Part shown: in pieces, positions 1 to 7,479 of the stretch
How the letters are laid out: each line of letters opens with the position of its first letter
Numbering within the stretch: position 1 is the first letter of the stretch
Source of the DNA: JBFWRK01 sp050248955
GTDB lineage: Bacteria > Actinomycetota > Acidimicrobiia > Acidimicrobiales > Ilumatobacteraceae
Direction: 5' to 3'
Assembly (NCBI GenBank): GCA_050248955.1
Contig: JBFWRK010000026.1
Coordinates: 1 to 41,929 of the forward strand
Length of the DNA: 41,929 nucleotides
The notes under the pieces: model-generated
Database searches by the model: none
Seen by the model: the letters and a program-made list of their open reading frames with translations, nothing else
Told to the model about the DNA's origin: nothing
Made by a program: the position numbers and the translations under genes

Positions 1-2
1 GT

Positions 3-194
3 TGGAAGCATCAGATCGCTGCCTGGCACCAGGCGCATCTGACCAACGGGCCGACCGAGGCGGCGAACAACCTGATCAAGCGGATCAAGCGCGTCGGGTT
101 CGGGTTCACCCGGTTCCGCAACTACCGCATCCGCGTCCTGCTCTACGCCGGCCGACCCAACTGGGAACTCCTCCCCACGATCACTCCCCGCTGA
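3..194 (+). CDS. ISL3-like transposase, C-terminal fragment (cut by window edge)
   Basis: The frame beginning at base 3 is open from the window edge to a TGA at 192-194. It encodes the end of a DDE transposase: a TNGPTEAANNLIKRIKR segment followed by FTRFRNYRIRVLLY. This resembles the C-terminus of ISL3-family transposases, where the Glu in the NGPTE-like motif is the last acidic catalytic residue. About 63 residues are visible, and the rest lies outside the window. The fragment converges on vapC and overlaps its 3' end by 52 bp. Intactness of the full gene cannot be judged from here. Confidence 0.75.
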   Translation, partial: WKHQIAAWHQAHLTNGPTEAANNLIKRIKRVGFGFTRFRNYRIRVLLYAGRPNWELLPTITPR

Positions 195-586
195 AATCCG
201 AAGAGCCCGATTAGGTGCTCGACCCCGGTCAGATCCCGAGCATTGCGGGTGTAGAGCCGAGCCGAGTGGGCGTGTGCTGTCGCTGCGATGAGCAGATCCA
301 TGACTCGAGATCGGGGCTGCCGGCCGGAGTCAGCGACCGCGGCTGCGAGCTGGCCGTAACTGGTCGCCACGTCGTCGTCGACGGGAAGGGCGTCGAACTT
401 CCGTTGCAGCTCCGAAAGCCGCCGCAGCCGTTCGGCGCGAATGCGCGCGTCAGCCGTGACCAGCACCCCGAAGTGCAGCTCGGCGAGCGAGACGGTGCTG
501 ATCGCAAGCTCCCCTTCCAACGCTGGCACGTCGACGGCGATCAACACGCTGGTGTCAAGAACCGCCTTCAAACCCGACGCTCCCAC
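143..586 (-). CDS. vapC: VapC-family PIN-domain toxin with an IS-derived C-terminus
   Basis: Predicted PIN-domain ribonuclease, the toxin of a type II toxin-antitoxin pair. The acidic residues of the fold are visible: Asp11 (VLDTSV), Glu36 (SLAELHFG), Asp97 (MDLLIAATA) and Asp118 (RNARDL). The GTG start at 586 lies inside the antitoxin gene (19-bp overlap), which suggests translational coupling. The normal PIN fold ends near GVEHLIGL. The last roughly 20 residues continue into the IS end and antisense to the transposase fragment, so the native C-terminus was probably replaced by the insertion. All catalytic residues lie upstream of the junction, so activity may be kept. Confidence 0.85.
   Translation of the reverse strand: MGASGLKAVLDTSVLIAVDVPALEGELAISTVSLAELHFGVLVTADARIRAERLRRLSELQRKFDALPVDDDVATSYGQLAAAVADSGRQPRSRVMDLLIAATAHAHSARLYTRNARDLTGVEHLIGLFGFQRGVIVGRSSQLGRPA
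179..207 (+). repeat. Putative right terminal end of the ISL3-like element
   Basis: Read outward on the minus strand, the sequence from 207 starts GGCTCTTCGG. GG-TCTT-type ends are typical of ISL3-family inverted repeats (recalled family knowledge, not checked). It lies 13 bp past the transposase stop, where an IS end is expected. The matching left end is outside the window, so the boundary is inferred. An 8-bp target duplication, if present, would be about 208-215. Confidence 0.45.
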
Positions 587-819
587 GGGTTCCCCACGGA
601 CTGATCGATCAGCTCCCGGTCGCGCGCCCAGTCCGGGTCGGGTCGGCCAACAAACAGCTCCGCGATGTCATCCCACCGCTGCCATCGTCGCGGCGCGGCA
701 GGAACCATGCGGGCAGCGAGCCGACCGGCAACCGTGATCTCGATCTCCTCGCCATTCTCCACCCGCCGCACGAGCTCAGACGCGTCCTGACGGAGTTCTC
801 GCAATCCCACGCTCGTCAT
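568..819 (-). CDS. vapB: Phd/YefM-type antitoxin, partner of VapC
   Basis: An 83-residue protein starting MTSVGLRELRQDASELVRRVENGEE, the usual N-terminus of Phd/YefM antitoxins. This part forms the DNA-binding dimer, and the C-terminal tail (about residues 45-83, rich in Trp, Asp and Arg) would wrap the toxin. It is the first gene of the pair and its stop overlaps the vapC start. The ATG at 819 is 7 nt downstream of a -10-like TATATT and no ribosome binding site is evident, so the mRNA may be leaderless. A palindrome at 831-844 is the likely autoregulatory site. Confidence 0.85.
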   Translation of the reverse strand: MTSVGLRELRQDASELVRRVENGEEIEITVAGRLAARMVPAAPRRWQRWDDIAELFVGRPDPDWARDRELIDQSVGNPWERRV

Positions 820-826
820 GCATGCG

Positions 827-844
827 AATATAGCACAAGTGCTA
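827..844 (-). promoter_or_regulatory. vapBC promoter (-10) and palindromic operator
   Basis: The 14-bp perfect palindrome TAGCACAAGTGCTA spans 831-844. The minus-strand -10-like hexamer TATATT (832-827) overlaps its end, and only 7 nt separate it from the vapB ATG. This is the layout expected for repression by the toxin-antitoxin complex. The site is AT-rich against its GC-rich surroundings. Binding is inferred. Confidence 0.6.
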
Positions 845-890
845 CCGGTCGACTCGTTGAGCCCGACTACGAGGCCGCGAGGCGATGCTT

Positions 891-1956
891 CTATGTGTTG
901 TCAAGGTGGATTTCGGGGTGTTCGAGGATGCGCCAGACTCGTCGGGCGATGAAGCGTTTCAGGCAGCGTGTGGCTTCTCTTTCGGTCTTGCCCTCGCTGG
1001 TCCGGCGGGCGATGTAGTCCTGGGTGGTCGGACAGCATCGTTGTCGGGTGACCGCGACGAAGTAGAGGGCCCGGTTGAGTTGGCGGTCGCCGCCGCGGCA
1101 GAGCCGATGCCGGTCCTGGTTCTGGCCGGAGGTGACTTCGATCGGTGCGGTTCCGCCGAGTCGGGCGTAGGCGGCTTCGCTGTGGCAACGGCCGGGATGT
1201 GACCAGGCCAGGTAGAACGCGGCGGCGGTGACGTAGCCGACGCCGCGTTCGGCGATCAGCTGCGGGGCAGCCTCATCGATGAGTTGCTTGAGAATCGCGT
1301 CGTGGTCGGCGATCTCGGCTTCGAGGTGCTGGACCCGACGGGAAAGGGCGCGCATCGCGTTGCGGGTGCATCGCTCATCGATCGGCCGGGCGGCGCTGTC
1401 TCGGAACCGCGAGCAACGTGTGACCAGCATGGCGGTTACGCAACGTGCGCAGTTCAGCGCGGAGCTGTTCGTCGGCGGTGACAACGAGGGCTTTGAGCTC
1501 GTTCACGGCTGCGGTGCGGGCTCTGACCGCGGCGGCTCGAGCGACGGTGTGGACACGGATGGCTTCGCGGATGCCGTCGTGGGCCCGGGGCTGGTTGAGC
1601 TTGTCGCGACCCAGTGCTTCGCGTGCGGCGCGGATCGCGTCGAGCGCGTCGGACTTGGCGCCGTCCTTGGTTGCTTTGCGGGTCGGCCGATCGAACTCGA
1701 CCACGAACTCGGCGTTGCGCTGCAACGCCATCGTCAGCCCACGCCCGTAGCTGGCGGTGCCTTCGATCACCCACGCTCGTTCGGACTCGATCGTGTAGGC
1801 GTCGGCCCACACCACTGCGTCGCGGTAGCCGTCACGGTTCGCGGGGAATCGGTCGGTCGCGATCACCCCCGATGTTCGCGAGTCCAGAGCGGCGACGGTG
1901 ATCCAGTCCCGGTCGGGGTCGACGCCGATGACATGGTCGACAAGTTCTGCCAGCAT
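891..1956 (-). pseudogene. IS110-family DEDD recombinase/transposase, frameshifted
   Basis: The N-terminal half (1956 down to about 1440) carries the RuvC-like DEDD domain: Asp in VIGVDPDRD, Glu in WVIEGTASYG and Asp in KSDALDAIRAA. The C-terminal half (about 1435 to 891, in another frame) carries the Transposase_20 domain with SEAAYARLGGTAP and SGQNQDRHRL-RGGDRQLNRALY, including the Ser region that acts as nucleophile in this family. Joining the halves needs a +1 shift near 1430-1450; read without it, the first frame stops at 1375. The start at 1956 has a good GGAGG 11 nt upstream. A one-base mutation is more likely than programmed shifting, but the latter is not excluded. Confidence 0.8.
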
Positions 1957-1959
1957 GAT

Positions 1960-2200
1960 GATGAAACCTCCAGTGTGAGTGTTTCGGTCGGTGCCGGCCT
2001 GGAGGGAACCGCTATGCCAGGACTGTGATGGGTCACACCCGAACCGGGGTGGACAGGCTTCTGATCAGGACAACAGCAGGCCAGGCCGGCATCGGCGACC
2101 ACGATGGACACATCGCTTGAAGTGCACCCCACCTCACGGCGAGGGCAAGCCCGATAAGGGGTCACATCGCGGTCACCGACACCAACCCTGCACGATCCAG
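1960..2200 (-). ncRNA. Candidate bridge (guide) RNA region of the IS110 element
   Basis: In IS110-group elements the left non-coding end, upstream of the recombinase gene, encodes a structured bridge RNA that pairs with target and donor DNA (established for IS621 and relatives). This segment occupies that position. It contains short inverted repeats, including CTTCTGATCAGAAG-like pairing near 2058-2071, and a conserved-looking CCCTTATCGGGCTTGCCC segment (2159-2142, minus). No structure was computed, so the limits are only positional. Confidence 0.4.
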
Positions 2201-2540
2201 CTGACCGGCACCTACACACTCACAGCCCGATATCCACCGTTCCGGTGGATCCGACATGGTCGACTCCGGCCGCCCGGAACTGCGCCCCGAGGTGACCGGA
2301 CCTGGTATGCCGATGCCGGACAATGCCCCGCCGACGCGGCGTTCTGGGCACTCGGGGAGCCAGCGCAACCAGGCAGTTCTGGCACCCCGGACGCGCCGTG
2401 CGATGGAGAACGTTGTCCGCTACCGGGCCTCGGCTGACCTCGCGCCGGCTCGTCGTCCGCTTCGCATCCTCCTCGCGCCGCTTGCGCCCCGTCGCTGGCG
2501 CTTCCCTCGGCGCCCTCGGCGCTGTGCTGGACCGCGGGGC
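2201..2540. other. Non-coding stretch between the IS110 element and the hydrolase gene
   Basis: No convincing gene was found here; the open frames present look like chance GC-rich frames. The only clear structure is a short hairpin, ATCCACCG (2232-2239) with CGGTGGAT (2243-2250), which could mark the outer IS end or a terminator. The rest, 2251-2540, lies downstream of the minus-strand hydrolase and shows nothing recognisable. Confidence 0.5.
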
Positions 2541-3539
2541 TCAGGCTTGGGGCTCGTCGAGGGCGGCTCGGAGGCGCTTGATGACCGTCGGGTGGCGCCA
2601 GTAGTTGCTCGCCGCGTGGCGCATGATGCGGTCCTCCCGTTCGCCCGAGTGCACCTCGATGTCAGCCGGGCTGCTGCCGTCCGACAGCTGGAACACCGGC
2701 GCCGCGAGGTAGCCCCACGGGTCGAGCGGCAGCCAGAAGTTCGTCCACAGTCCGATCGTCGGCGGGAGCGACGAGGCGACCCCCGGGGTGTGCGGCGTGA
2801 TCGTGTTCGGAGAGCAGCCGATGACGTGGAAGTAGGGCACGGTGCAGGCGCAGGTGAGCAGGTGATCGACGTGCAGCCGAGGGGTTCCCGCCACCGCGGC
2901 ATCGAACGCGACGGAGCCGCCGAGGCTGTGCGTGACGACCGTGATCGGGCGCTCCTGGAGGCCGTAGCCGGGCGCCTCGCGCATGATCGTCTCCCACACC
3001 CGCGACTGGATTTCCCGATGACGGCGCTGGTAGAGGATGATGTCGCCGGCGAAGTGCGCAGAGGCGGTGAGGTACTGCGCTCGCACCGCTCGGTAGACGG
3101 ACGAGATCAGCCGGCGCCGCGCTGCCGCTGACTGCCTGCGCCAGTTCGCCGCGACGCGATCGATCAGTCGCTCGACATCGCCTTGGGCGAGGATCCGCCG
3201 TCGCCGGCGCGTCGGAGCTCCGTCGCTCTCGTCGCCGGCCGGCACCGCGGACAACACGAGCGCTTCGAGCTCCGACGCCACCGCGCCGAGCTTCGACGCG
3301 TCGTCCGGCGGGTTCAGCCAGGTGAGGTAGGGGAGCACCTCGTCGATCGACTCCGCCGGGCGGGCCAGATCGCCCCAGAACACCGGCACGAACCGTCGGG
3401 TGCTGCCGACCGCCTCCGCGAGGCGGGCGACCTCGAGCTCGAACGCATCACGATCGCGCACCGCGGCGCCGTGGATGACGAGGACCGGCGCGTCGGTGAT
3501 CTCCGCCGGTACCTCGACCGCGGCGGCTCCGATGCTCAC
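2541..3539 (-). CDS. Alpha/beta-hydrolase (lipase-like), coupled to acetoacetyl-CoA synthetase
   Basis: A 332-residue protein. The chosen start is GTG at 3539, which overlaps the stop of the upstream synthetase gene as GTGA, so the two are probably translationally coupled. A β-strand followed by VIHG near the N-terminus and the nucleophile elbow VVTHSLGGS in the middle (GxSxG-type, here THSLGG) point to a serine hydrolase of the alpha/beta fold. A catalytic His is plausible near EVHSGE at the C-terminus. There is no signal peptide, so it is probably cytosolic. The substrate is unknown. Pairing with a CoA ligase suggests esterase or depolymerase work on a hydroxyacid or acetoacetyl ester, but this is inference. 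Confidence 0.7.
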   Translation of the reverse strand: MSIGAAAVEVPAEITDAPVLVIHGAAVRDRDAFELEVARLAEAVGSTRRFVPVFWGDLARPAESIDEVLPYLTWLNPPDDASKLGAVASELEALVLSAVPAGDESDGAPTRRRRRILAQGDVERLIDRVAANWRRQSAAARRRLISSVYRAVRAQYLTASAHFAGDIILYQRRHREIQSRVWETIMREAPGYGLQERPITVVTHSLGGSVAFDAAVAGTPRLHVDHLLTCACTVPYFHVIGCSPNTITPHTPGVASSLPPTIGLWTNFWLPLDPWGYLAAPVFQLSDGSSPADIEVHSGEREDRIMRHAASNYWRHPTVIKRLRAALDEPQA

Positions 3540-5491
3540 GTCGCCAGCTCCGGACGCTCGCGGAACTGTTCGAGCGCCTCCGGGTTGGCCATCGCCTCCG
3601 TGTTGCGCACCACCCGGCCGTTGACGACATCGCCGACGGCGAGCTCGGTGATCTTGCCGCTCCGTGTCCGCGGGAGGTCGGTCACTGCCGCGATCACCGC
3701 GGGGACGTGCCGCGGGCTGCATTGCGTGCGCAGCGTGCGACGCACCAGCGCCTGCACCTCGTCGGTGAGCTCGTGACCCTCGGCCATCCGGACGAAGAGC
3801 ACGATGCGAGTGTCACCGTCGTGCTCCTGGCCGACGGCGATCGCCTCAACGATCTCGGGCAGGTTCTCGACGGCGCGGTAGATCTCGGCGGTGCCGATCC
3901 GCACGCCGGCGGAGTTCAGCGTGGCGTCGCTGCGCCCGTGGATCACCATCCCCCCGTGTGGCGTCCAGGAGGCGAAGTCGCCGTGCGCCCACACGCCCGG
4001 GAAGCGCTCGAAGTACGCCGCCCGGTAGCGGCTGCCGTCGGCGTCGCCCCAGAAGCCGAGCGGCATCGACGGGAACGGGGCCGTGCAGACGAGCTCGCCA
4101 CGGCCGGTCGCGAGCGGGCGGCCTGCTTCGTCGAAGACGTCCACTGCCATGCCGAGCACGGGACCCTGGATCTCGCCGGCCCAGACCGGTCGCGTCGGAT
4201 CGCCGGCGACGAAGCAGCCACACAGATCCGTGCCACCCGAGATCGACGCGAGGTGCACGTCGGCCTTCACGTCGCCGTAGACGTAGGTGAAGCCCTCCGG
4301 CGAGAGCGGTGAACCCGTGGAGCAGATCGTCCTCATCGTCCCGAGATCGTGCGACTCCCGCGGCCGGAGGCCCGCCTTGCGCAGGCTGTCGATGTACTTG
4401 GCCGACACACCGAAGAGCGTGACGCCGTACCGGTCGGCGAGGTCGAGCAGCACCTCCGGGCCGGGATGGAACGGGTTGCCCTCGTACAGCACGATCGTCG
4501 CGCCGGCGGCGAGCGCGCTGGTCAACCAGTTCCACATCATCCACCCGCAAGTCGTGAAGTAGAACACCGTGTCCCCGGGGCGGATGTCGCAGTGCAGCAC
4601 CTGCTCGACCCGGTGCTTCAGCAGGATGCCGCCGGTGCGGTGGACGATGCACTTCGGCGTGCCGGTCGTACCGGACGAGTAGAGCACGAAGCCCGGTTGG
4701 TCGAACTCGAACGCGGTCGACGGTACGGCAGCGCCGCGATGCGGCTCGAGCCACGCCGGGTACGCGACCGCACCGGTCACTCCGGTGATCTCCGGATCCT
4801 GCTCGAGGTGGCCGACCACGACGACCGTGCTGACCGTGGGGAGTCGGGCGACGATCTCGGCGAGGCGCACCAGGCAGTCGAGGCGCTTGCCGCCGTAGAG
4901 GTAGCCGTCCGCGGCGACGACGACCTTCGGCCCGACCTGGCCGAAGCGATCCACGACGCCGGCCGTGCCGAAGTCGGCGGACGACGAGGTGAAGACGGCG
5001 CCGAGGGAGAGCGTGGCGAGCATCACGACGACGGTCTCGGGGACGTTCGGCATCCATGCCGCGACACGGTCGCCGGTCCCGACGCCGGCTGCCTGCAGCG
5101 CTGCTGCGGCCGCGCCGACCTCGGAGCGCAGCTCGTGCCACGAGCACGCTCGGCGGGCACCGTCCTCGCGCTCCCAGATGATCGCCGCGCGGTCGTCGCC
5201 GCCGTAGCCCCGCAGCATGTTCTCGGTGAACGACAGTCGCCCCTGGGGGAAGAACCTCGTCTCCGGCATCGTCGTCCCCGGCTCGATCGTGACCGCACCG
5301 GGATCGCCCAGCAGGTCGAGCTCGCCCCACGCGGCGCGCCAGAACCCGTCCGGGTCTTCGACGCTCCAGCGGTGCAATGCCTCGGTGTCGGGGAGGTCGA
5401 GGTGCGTGGAGCCGGCGACCGCCTGCCGGAAGCGGTCCATCGCCGACGACGCGATCCGCTCAGGATCCGGTTCCCAGAGCGCGGTGTCCAT
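3536..5491 (-). CDS. aacS: Acetoacetate-CoA ligase (acetoacetyl-CoA synthetase)
   Basis: A 651-residue adenylate-forming enzyme that activates acetoacetate with ATP and CoA, a step in reusing ketone bodies or polyhydroxybutyrate breakdown products. The length and the N-terminal WEP-PERI start match the family. The AMP-binding signature is YSSGTTGTPKCIVH, followed by TCGWMMWNWL, then STGSPL and SGGTDLCGCF. The C-terminal RTRSGKITE holds the catalytic Lys. The start is ATG at 5491, which diverges from the homocysteine methyltransferase gene with only 63 bp between the start codons. Its stop overlaps the next gene by 4 bp. Family assignment is strong. Confidence 0.93.
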   Translation of the reverse strand: MDTALWEPDPERIASSAMDRFRQAVAGSTHLDLPDTEALHRWSVEDPDGFWRAAWGELDLLGDPGAVTIEPGTTMPETRFFPQGRLSFTENMLRGYGGDDRAAIIWEREDGARRACSWHELRSEVGAAAAALQAAGVGTGDRVAAWMPNVPETVVVMLATLSLGAVFTSSSADFGTAGVVDRFGQVGPKVVVAADGYLYGGKRLDCLVRLAEIVARLPTVSTVVVVGHLEQDPEITGVTGAVAYPAWLEPHRGAAVPSTAFEFDQPGFVLYSSGTTGTPKCIVHRTGGILLKHRVEQVLHCDIRPGDTVFYFTTCGWMMWNWLTSALAAGATIVLYEGNPFHPGPEVLLDLADRYGVTLFGVSAKYIDSLRKAGLRPRESHDLGTMRTICSTGSPLSPEGFTYVYGDVKADVHLASISGGTDLCGCFVAGDPTRPVWAGEIQGPVLGMAVDVFDEAGRPLATGRGELVCTAPFPSMPLGFWGDADGSRYRAAYFERFPGVWAHGDFASWTPHGGMVIHGRSDATLNSAGVRIGTAEIYRAVENLPEIVEAIAVGQEHDGDTRIVLFVRMAEGHELTDEVQALVRRTLRTQCSPRHVPAVIAAVTDLPRTRSGKITELAVGDVVNGRVVRNTEAMANPEALEQFRERPELAT

Positions 5492-5554
5492 GGACCGATC
5501 CTCGCGTAGCCTTCAGCGTCCGAACGCAATCCGTACTCGTTGGAGCCCCCCGAC

Positions 5555-6568
5555 ATGCGTACCTCGTTGTCCGAACTGCTCGCGTCCCGCGACATCGTGC
5601 TCGCCGACGGCGCGACCGGCACGAACTACTTCGCGATGGGGCTCTCCTCCGGTGAGCCGCCGGAGCTCTGGAATGTCGATCGGCCGGAGCGCGTCGCTGC
5701 CCTGCACCAGCAGTTCGTCGATGCCGGTGCCGACATCATCCTCACGAACTCCTTCGGTGGCACCCGCCAGCGCCTGAAGCTGCACAAGGCCGAGGATCGG
5801 GTGTTCGAGCTCGCGAAGAGGGCCGCGGAGATCGCTCGCGGGGTTGCCGATGCCACTGCGAGGGCGGTCGTCGTCGCCGGCTCGGTCGGGCCGACGGGCG
5901 AGCTGTTCGAGCCGCTGGGCGCGCTGACCGAGGACGCAGCGATCGCTTCGTTCACCGAGCAGATCGAAGGGCTCGTGGCCGGGGGCGCCGATGTCGTCTG
6001 GATCGAGACGATGTCAGCGGTGGAGGAGATCCGCGCTGCAGCGCTGGCCGCGATCGCCGTCGGTGTTCCCTACGTGGCGACGTGCTCGTTCGACACGGCC
6101 GGTCGCACGATGATGGGGCTGATGCCCGACGCGCTTGCCGCTGTCTTCGAAGGGCTCGCCGTGCCGCCCGTCGCCTTGGGCGCGAACTGCGGCGTCGGTG
6201 CCTCGGACATCCTCGTCACCGTCCTGTCGATGGGAACGATCGAGCACCCGGCGGCTGTCGTTTCGAAGGGCAATTGCGGCATCCCGCAGTTCAAGGGCAG
6301 CGAGATCGTCTACTCGGGCACGCCCGAGCTCATGGGCGCCTACGCGACCCTTGCTGCTGATGCGGGCGCACGCATCGTCGGCGGCTGCTGTGGCACGTCA
6401 CCCGAGCACCTCGCCGCGATGCGCCGCTCGCTCGACGAACGGGTCCCGGGCGTCGCGCCGACGGTGGCTGACATCGTCGACAGGATCGGACCGTTGACGA
6501 ACGCCGTTCCCACCGCGTCGGTACCGTCCGAGGGCCGCAACCGGCGCAACCGCCGCGCCAGCGCCTGA
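5555..6568 (+). CDS. bmt: Homocysteine S-methyltransferase (betaine-homocysteine type)
   Basis: A 337-residue (βα)8-barrel methyltransferase that moves a methyl group to homocysteine through a zinc-bound thiolate. The zinc ligands are visible as Cys212 (GANCG) and the Cys278-Cys279 pair (GGCCGTS). The N-terminal DGATGTN and DIILTNSFGGT motifs are typical. Length and motifs fit the bacterial betaine-homocysteine methyltransferases, which need no cobalamin, better than MetH, but the methyl donor is not proven. The start ATG at 5555 has GGAG at 5542-5545. The C-terminal 20 residues are an Arg/Asn-rich tail outside the barrel. The gene converges on the dioxygenase gene. Confidence 0.85.
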   Translation: MRTSLSELLASRDIVLADGATGTNYFAMGLSSGEPPELWNVDRPERVAALHQQFVDAGADIILTNSFGGTRQRLKLHKAEDRVFELAKRAAEIARGVADATARAVVVAGSVGPTGELFEPLGALTEDAAIASFTEQIEGLVAGGADVVWIETMSAVEEIRAAALAAIAVGVPYVATCSFDTAGRTMMGLMPDALAAVFEGLAVPPVALGANCGVGASDILVTVLSMGTIEHPAAVVSKGNCGIPQFKGSEIVYSGTPELMGAYATLAADAGARIVGGCCGTSPEHLAAMRRSLDERVPGVAPTVADIVDRIGPLTNAVPTASVPSEGRNRRNRRASA

Positions 6569-6584
6569 CGGCTGTCAGCCGCTG
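6559..6584. terminator. Bidirectional hairpin holding both convergent stop codons
   Basis: CAGCG-c-CTGAC (6559-6569) pairs with GTCAG-c-CGCTG (6574-6584) around a GGCT loop, with one C-C mismatch. The bmt stop TGA (6566-6568) lies in one arm and the dioxygenase stop (read on the minus strand at 6577-6575) in the other. There is no T-tract on either side. Confidence 0.55.
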
Positions 6585-7444
6585 AACGCGACCGGTGGCG
6601 CACCGACGACGCTCGTTCGATACATCTCCCTGCGCACGCCGCGGTAGTCGTTCAGCGCGTTGTGCTGCGTGCAGCGGTTGTCCCAGATCGCCAAGGTGTG
6701 CTTGCGCCAACGCAACCGGCACGTGAAGTTCTCGCTCACCGAGTGCCGGTAGAGGTGGCCCAGCAGCGCCTGCGACTCGACAGGTGACCAGCCGTCGAGC
6801 CGGGTCGTGTACACCGGGTTGACGTACAGCGCCGGCCGGCCTGTTCGAGGATGCCGCGTGACGACGGGATGGATCTGGTGGCGGTACGCATCCGGCGACG
6901 GCTCGATCGCCATCGACGTCTTGTCCTGGACGGACTCGAGGTAGCCGCCGGTGCCGTAGGCCATGCCGGCGGAGTGGACGGCGCGCAACGACATGAGCGT
7001 CTCGCGCAGGCCGCGCGAGAGCGTCTGGAACGCGGCGTGCTGGTTCGCCCAGACGGTGTCGCCGCCGTACTCCGGCACGTCCCAGGCGTGCAGCAGCGTG
7101 TATGCCGGGGGAGCGGGAAGGTAGGAGAGGTCCGTGTGCCACGCGTTGGCGAAGTTGAGCTCGTCCTCCGGCTCCTTGATCACACGGATCACGAACGGGC
7201 GGTCGTCGAGCGGGCGGACGAACGGCGTCGCGTCGCGCCCGCCGAGGTCGTCGGTGAGCCGTTCGAGATCATCGAGCGTCATCGCCTGATCAGGGAGGAA
7301 GACGACGAGGTGCTCGTCGATCGCAGCCAGCAGCGCCGCGATCTCGTCCGGTGCGAGCGGCTGGGTCAGGTCGAGACCGGTCACGACCGCGCCGAGCGAT
7401 CCGGCTGTCTGCTCGATGCTGAGGAGGGTGCTCGTGGTGCCCAC
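6575..7444 (-). CDS. TauD/TfdA-family Fe(II)/2-oxoglutarate dioxygenase
   Basis: A 289-residue enzyme of the TauD/TfdA family, which oxidises a substrate (taurine, sulfonates, herbicide ethers or others) with 2-oxoglutarate and O2. The metal-binding HxD is His103-Thr-Asp105 in NAWHTDLSY. The distal His sits in WDNRCTQHNAL, and the 2-oxoglutarate-binding Arg is in REMYRTSV. GTG at 7444 is the best start and no strong ribosome binding site is seen. It lies 35 bp downstream of the kinase-like gene on the same strand, so the two probably form an operon. The substrate cannot be read from the sequence. Confidence 0.85.
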   Translation of the reverse strand: MGTTSTLLSIEQTAGSLGAVVTGLDLTQPLAPDEIAALLAAIDEHLVVFLPDQAMTLDDLERLTDDLGGRDATPFVRPLDDRPFVIRVIKEPEDELNFANAWHTDLSYLPAPPAYTLLHAWDVPEYGGDTVWANQHAAFQTLSRGLRETLMSLRAVHSAGMAYGTGGYLESVQDKTSMAIEPSPDAYRHQIHPVVTRHPRTGRPALYVNPVYTTRLDGWSPVESQALLGHLYRHSVSENFTCRLRWRKHTLAIWDNRCTQHNALNDYRGVRREMYRTSVVGAPPVAFSG

Positions 7445-7479
7445 GCCGACATCGTCGCGCGCCGCACCCTGTGCTGCAG

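Larger units (their letters stand above)
880..2250 (-). mobile_element. IS110-family insertion element (frameshifted), approximate limits
   Basis: The region holds both halves of an IS110-type recombinase gene plus a non-coding segment of about 250 bp upstream of it, the usual layout of IS110 elements. These elements lack long terminal inverted repeats, so the ends cannot be fixed by eye. The right end is probably just beyond the recombinase stop near 880-890, and the left end lies somewhere between 2200 and 2250. The copy is probably not autonomous because the gene is split by a frame change. Confidence 0.7.

Noticed and set aside
2256..3131. A 291-codon plus-strand frame after the IS110 element
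   Set aside because: It is antisense to the hydrolase for most of its length and has no domain; arginine-rich and typical of GC-rich chance frames.
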